The notes under the pieces are model-generated. The model did not search any database and had not been told where the DNA came from. It saw nothing but the letters and a program-made list of their open reading frames with translations. The position numbers were made by a program, and so were the translations under genes. A stretch of DNA of 5,853 nt, taken from the NCBI GenBank assembly GCA_029052265.1, contig JAIDJJ010000252.1, positions 1 to 5,853 of the forward strand, written 5' to 3'. The stretch is from Muribaculaceae bacterium (GTDB lineage: Bacteria > Bacteroidota > Bacteroidia > Bacteroidales > Muribaculaceae). This document shows positions 5,667 to 5,853 of this stretch, one piece after another (positions within the stretch are counted from its first letter, which is position 1; the number at the start of each line of letters is the position of its first letter).

Positions 5667-5853
5667 TCAACGATGTCCACGAGAACCGCCGCCACCTGTA
5701 GTACGTCCGCCGCCAACAGTCCTACCACCGCCAAAACTACCGCCGCCTGTGCTTCTTCCTGTATTGAACGAGCGATTTGTGTTGTAATTATTATTCCTGT
5801 TGGTATTCGTGTTGCGATTGTAATTACTATTGGTGTTCCGATTGTAATTACTA
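5667..5853 (-). CDS. C-terminal end of an Asn/Arg/Gly-rich, probably secreted protein (partial)
   Basis: Only the last 61 residues are inside the window; the start lies beyond the right edge, and the stop is the TGA at 5667-5669. The visible part begins with two identical octapeptides SNYNRNTN. A looser Asn-rich copy follows, then a Gly-rich tail (GGGSFGGGRTVGGGRTT and similar) ending SRGHR. The composition points to a disordered tail rather than a folded enzyme. It resembles the tails of Bacteroidales envelope or secreted proteins annotated as hypothetical, or misleadingly as vitellogenin II precursor; that is from memory and uncertain. An RNA-binding Gly/Arg-rich tail is the main alternative. 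The reading frame is supported by its continuity to the edge, the repeat being in register, and silent differences between repeat copies. It is co-directional with the barrel gene, 151 bases upstream of that start. No function can be assigned. Confidence 0.72.
   Translation of the reverse strand, partial: SNYNRNTNSNYNRNTNTNRNNNYNTNRSFNTGRSTGGGSFGGGRTVGGGRTTGGGGSRGHR
5805..5852 (-). repeat. Tandem 24-base repeat coding for SNYNRNTN
   Basis: Two adjacent 24-base units (5829-5852 and 5805-5828) match at 22 of 24 bases. The two differences, CGG/CGC and ACC/ACG, are third-codon positions and leave the octapeptide unchanged. A degenerate third unit (TNRNNNYN) follows at 5781-5804. The array may continue to the right of the window. 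Confidence 0.85.

Overview
The window looks like a piece of an ordinary Bacteroidales (phylum Bacteroidota) chromosome. The sequence reasons are: AT-rich leaders without Shine-Dalgarno sites, one clear Bacteroidota-type promoter (TTTG, 19 bases, TAnnTTTG), and a gene set typical of the order: an AmiC-like amidase with a SPOR-like end, an OmpP1/FadL-like barrel, and a THUMP-like methyltransferase. Muribaculaceae or a near relative is a guess. I see no tRNA, rRNA, CRISPR array, transposase or phage gene.

Layout, left to right. Positions 1-29 (minus) hold only the first nine codons of a gene, probably an MCE/MlaD-type lipid-transport protein. It begins 8 bases after the stop of the gene before it. 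Positions 38-1519 (minus) encode a secreted zinc N-acetylmuramoyl-L-alanine amidase with a long lysine-rich linker and a C-terminal SPOR-like domain. A 232-base spacer with weak promoter-like and dyad signals separates it from 1752-2246 (minus), a small DEDDh 3'-5' exonuclease. A 149-base divergent spacer follows, with a textbook Bacteroidota promoter reading right into 2396-3640 (plus), a class I SAM-dependent methyltransferase with a THUMP-like C-terminus. That gene ends in a strong hairpin terminator at 3657-3716. It converges on 3794-5515 (minus), an OmpP1/FadL-family outer-membrane beta-barrel. Upstream of the barrel, 5667-5853 (minus) is the last 61 codons of an Asn-, Arg- and Gly-rich protein with a tandem octapeptide repeat, separated from the barrel gene by an imperfect hairpin.

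How the genes fit together: the left block (exonuclease, amidase, MCE start) and the right block (Gly/Asn-rich protein, barrel) read on the minus strand, with the methyltransferase alone on the plus strand between them. Amidase, MCE protein and barrel are all cell-envelope functions: peptidoglycan splitting, lipid trafficking and uptake of hydrophobic molecules. The exonuclease and methyltransferase act on nucleic acid. I found no convincing new multi-gene system here. The points most worth a second look are the hidden mlaD-like start at the left edge, the undefined substrate of the methyltransferase, the large terminator hairpin that may be a dispersed repeat, and the octapeptide repeat whose two DNA copies differ only at silent positions.
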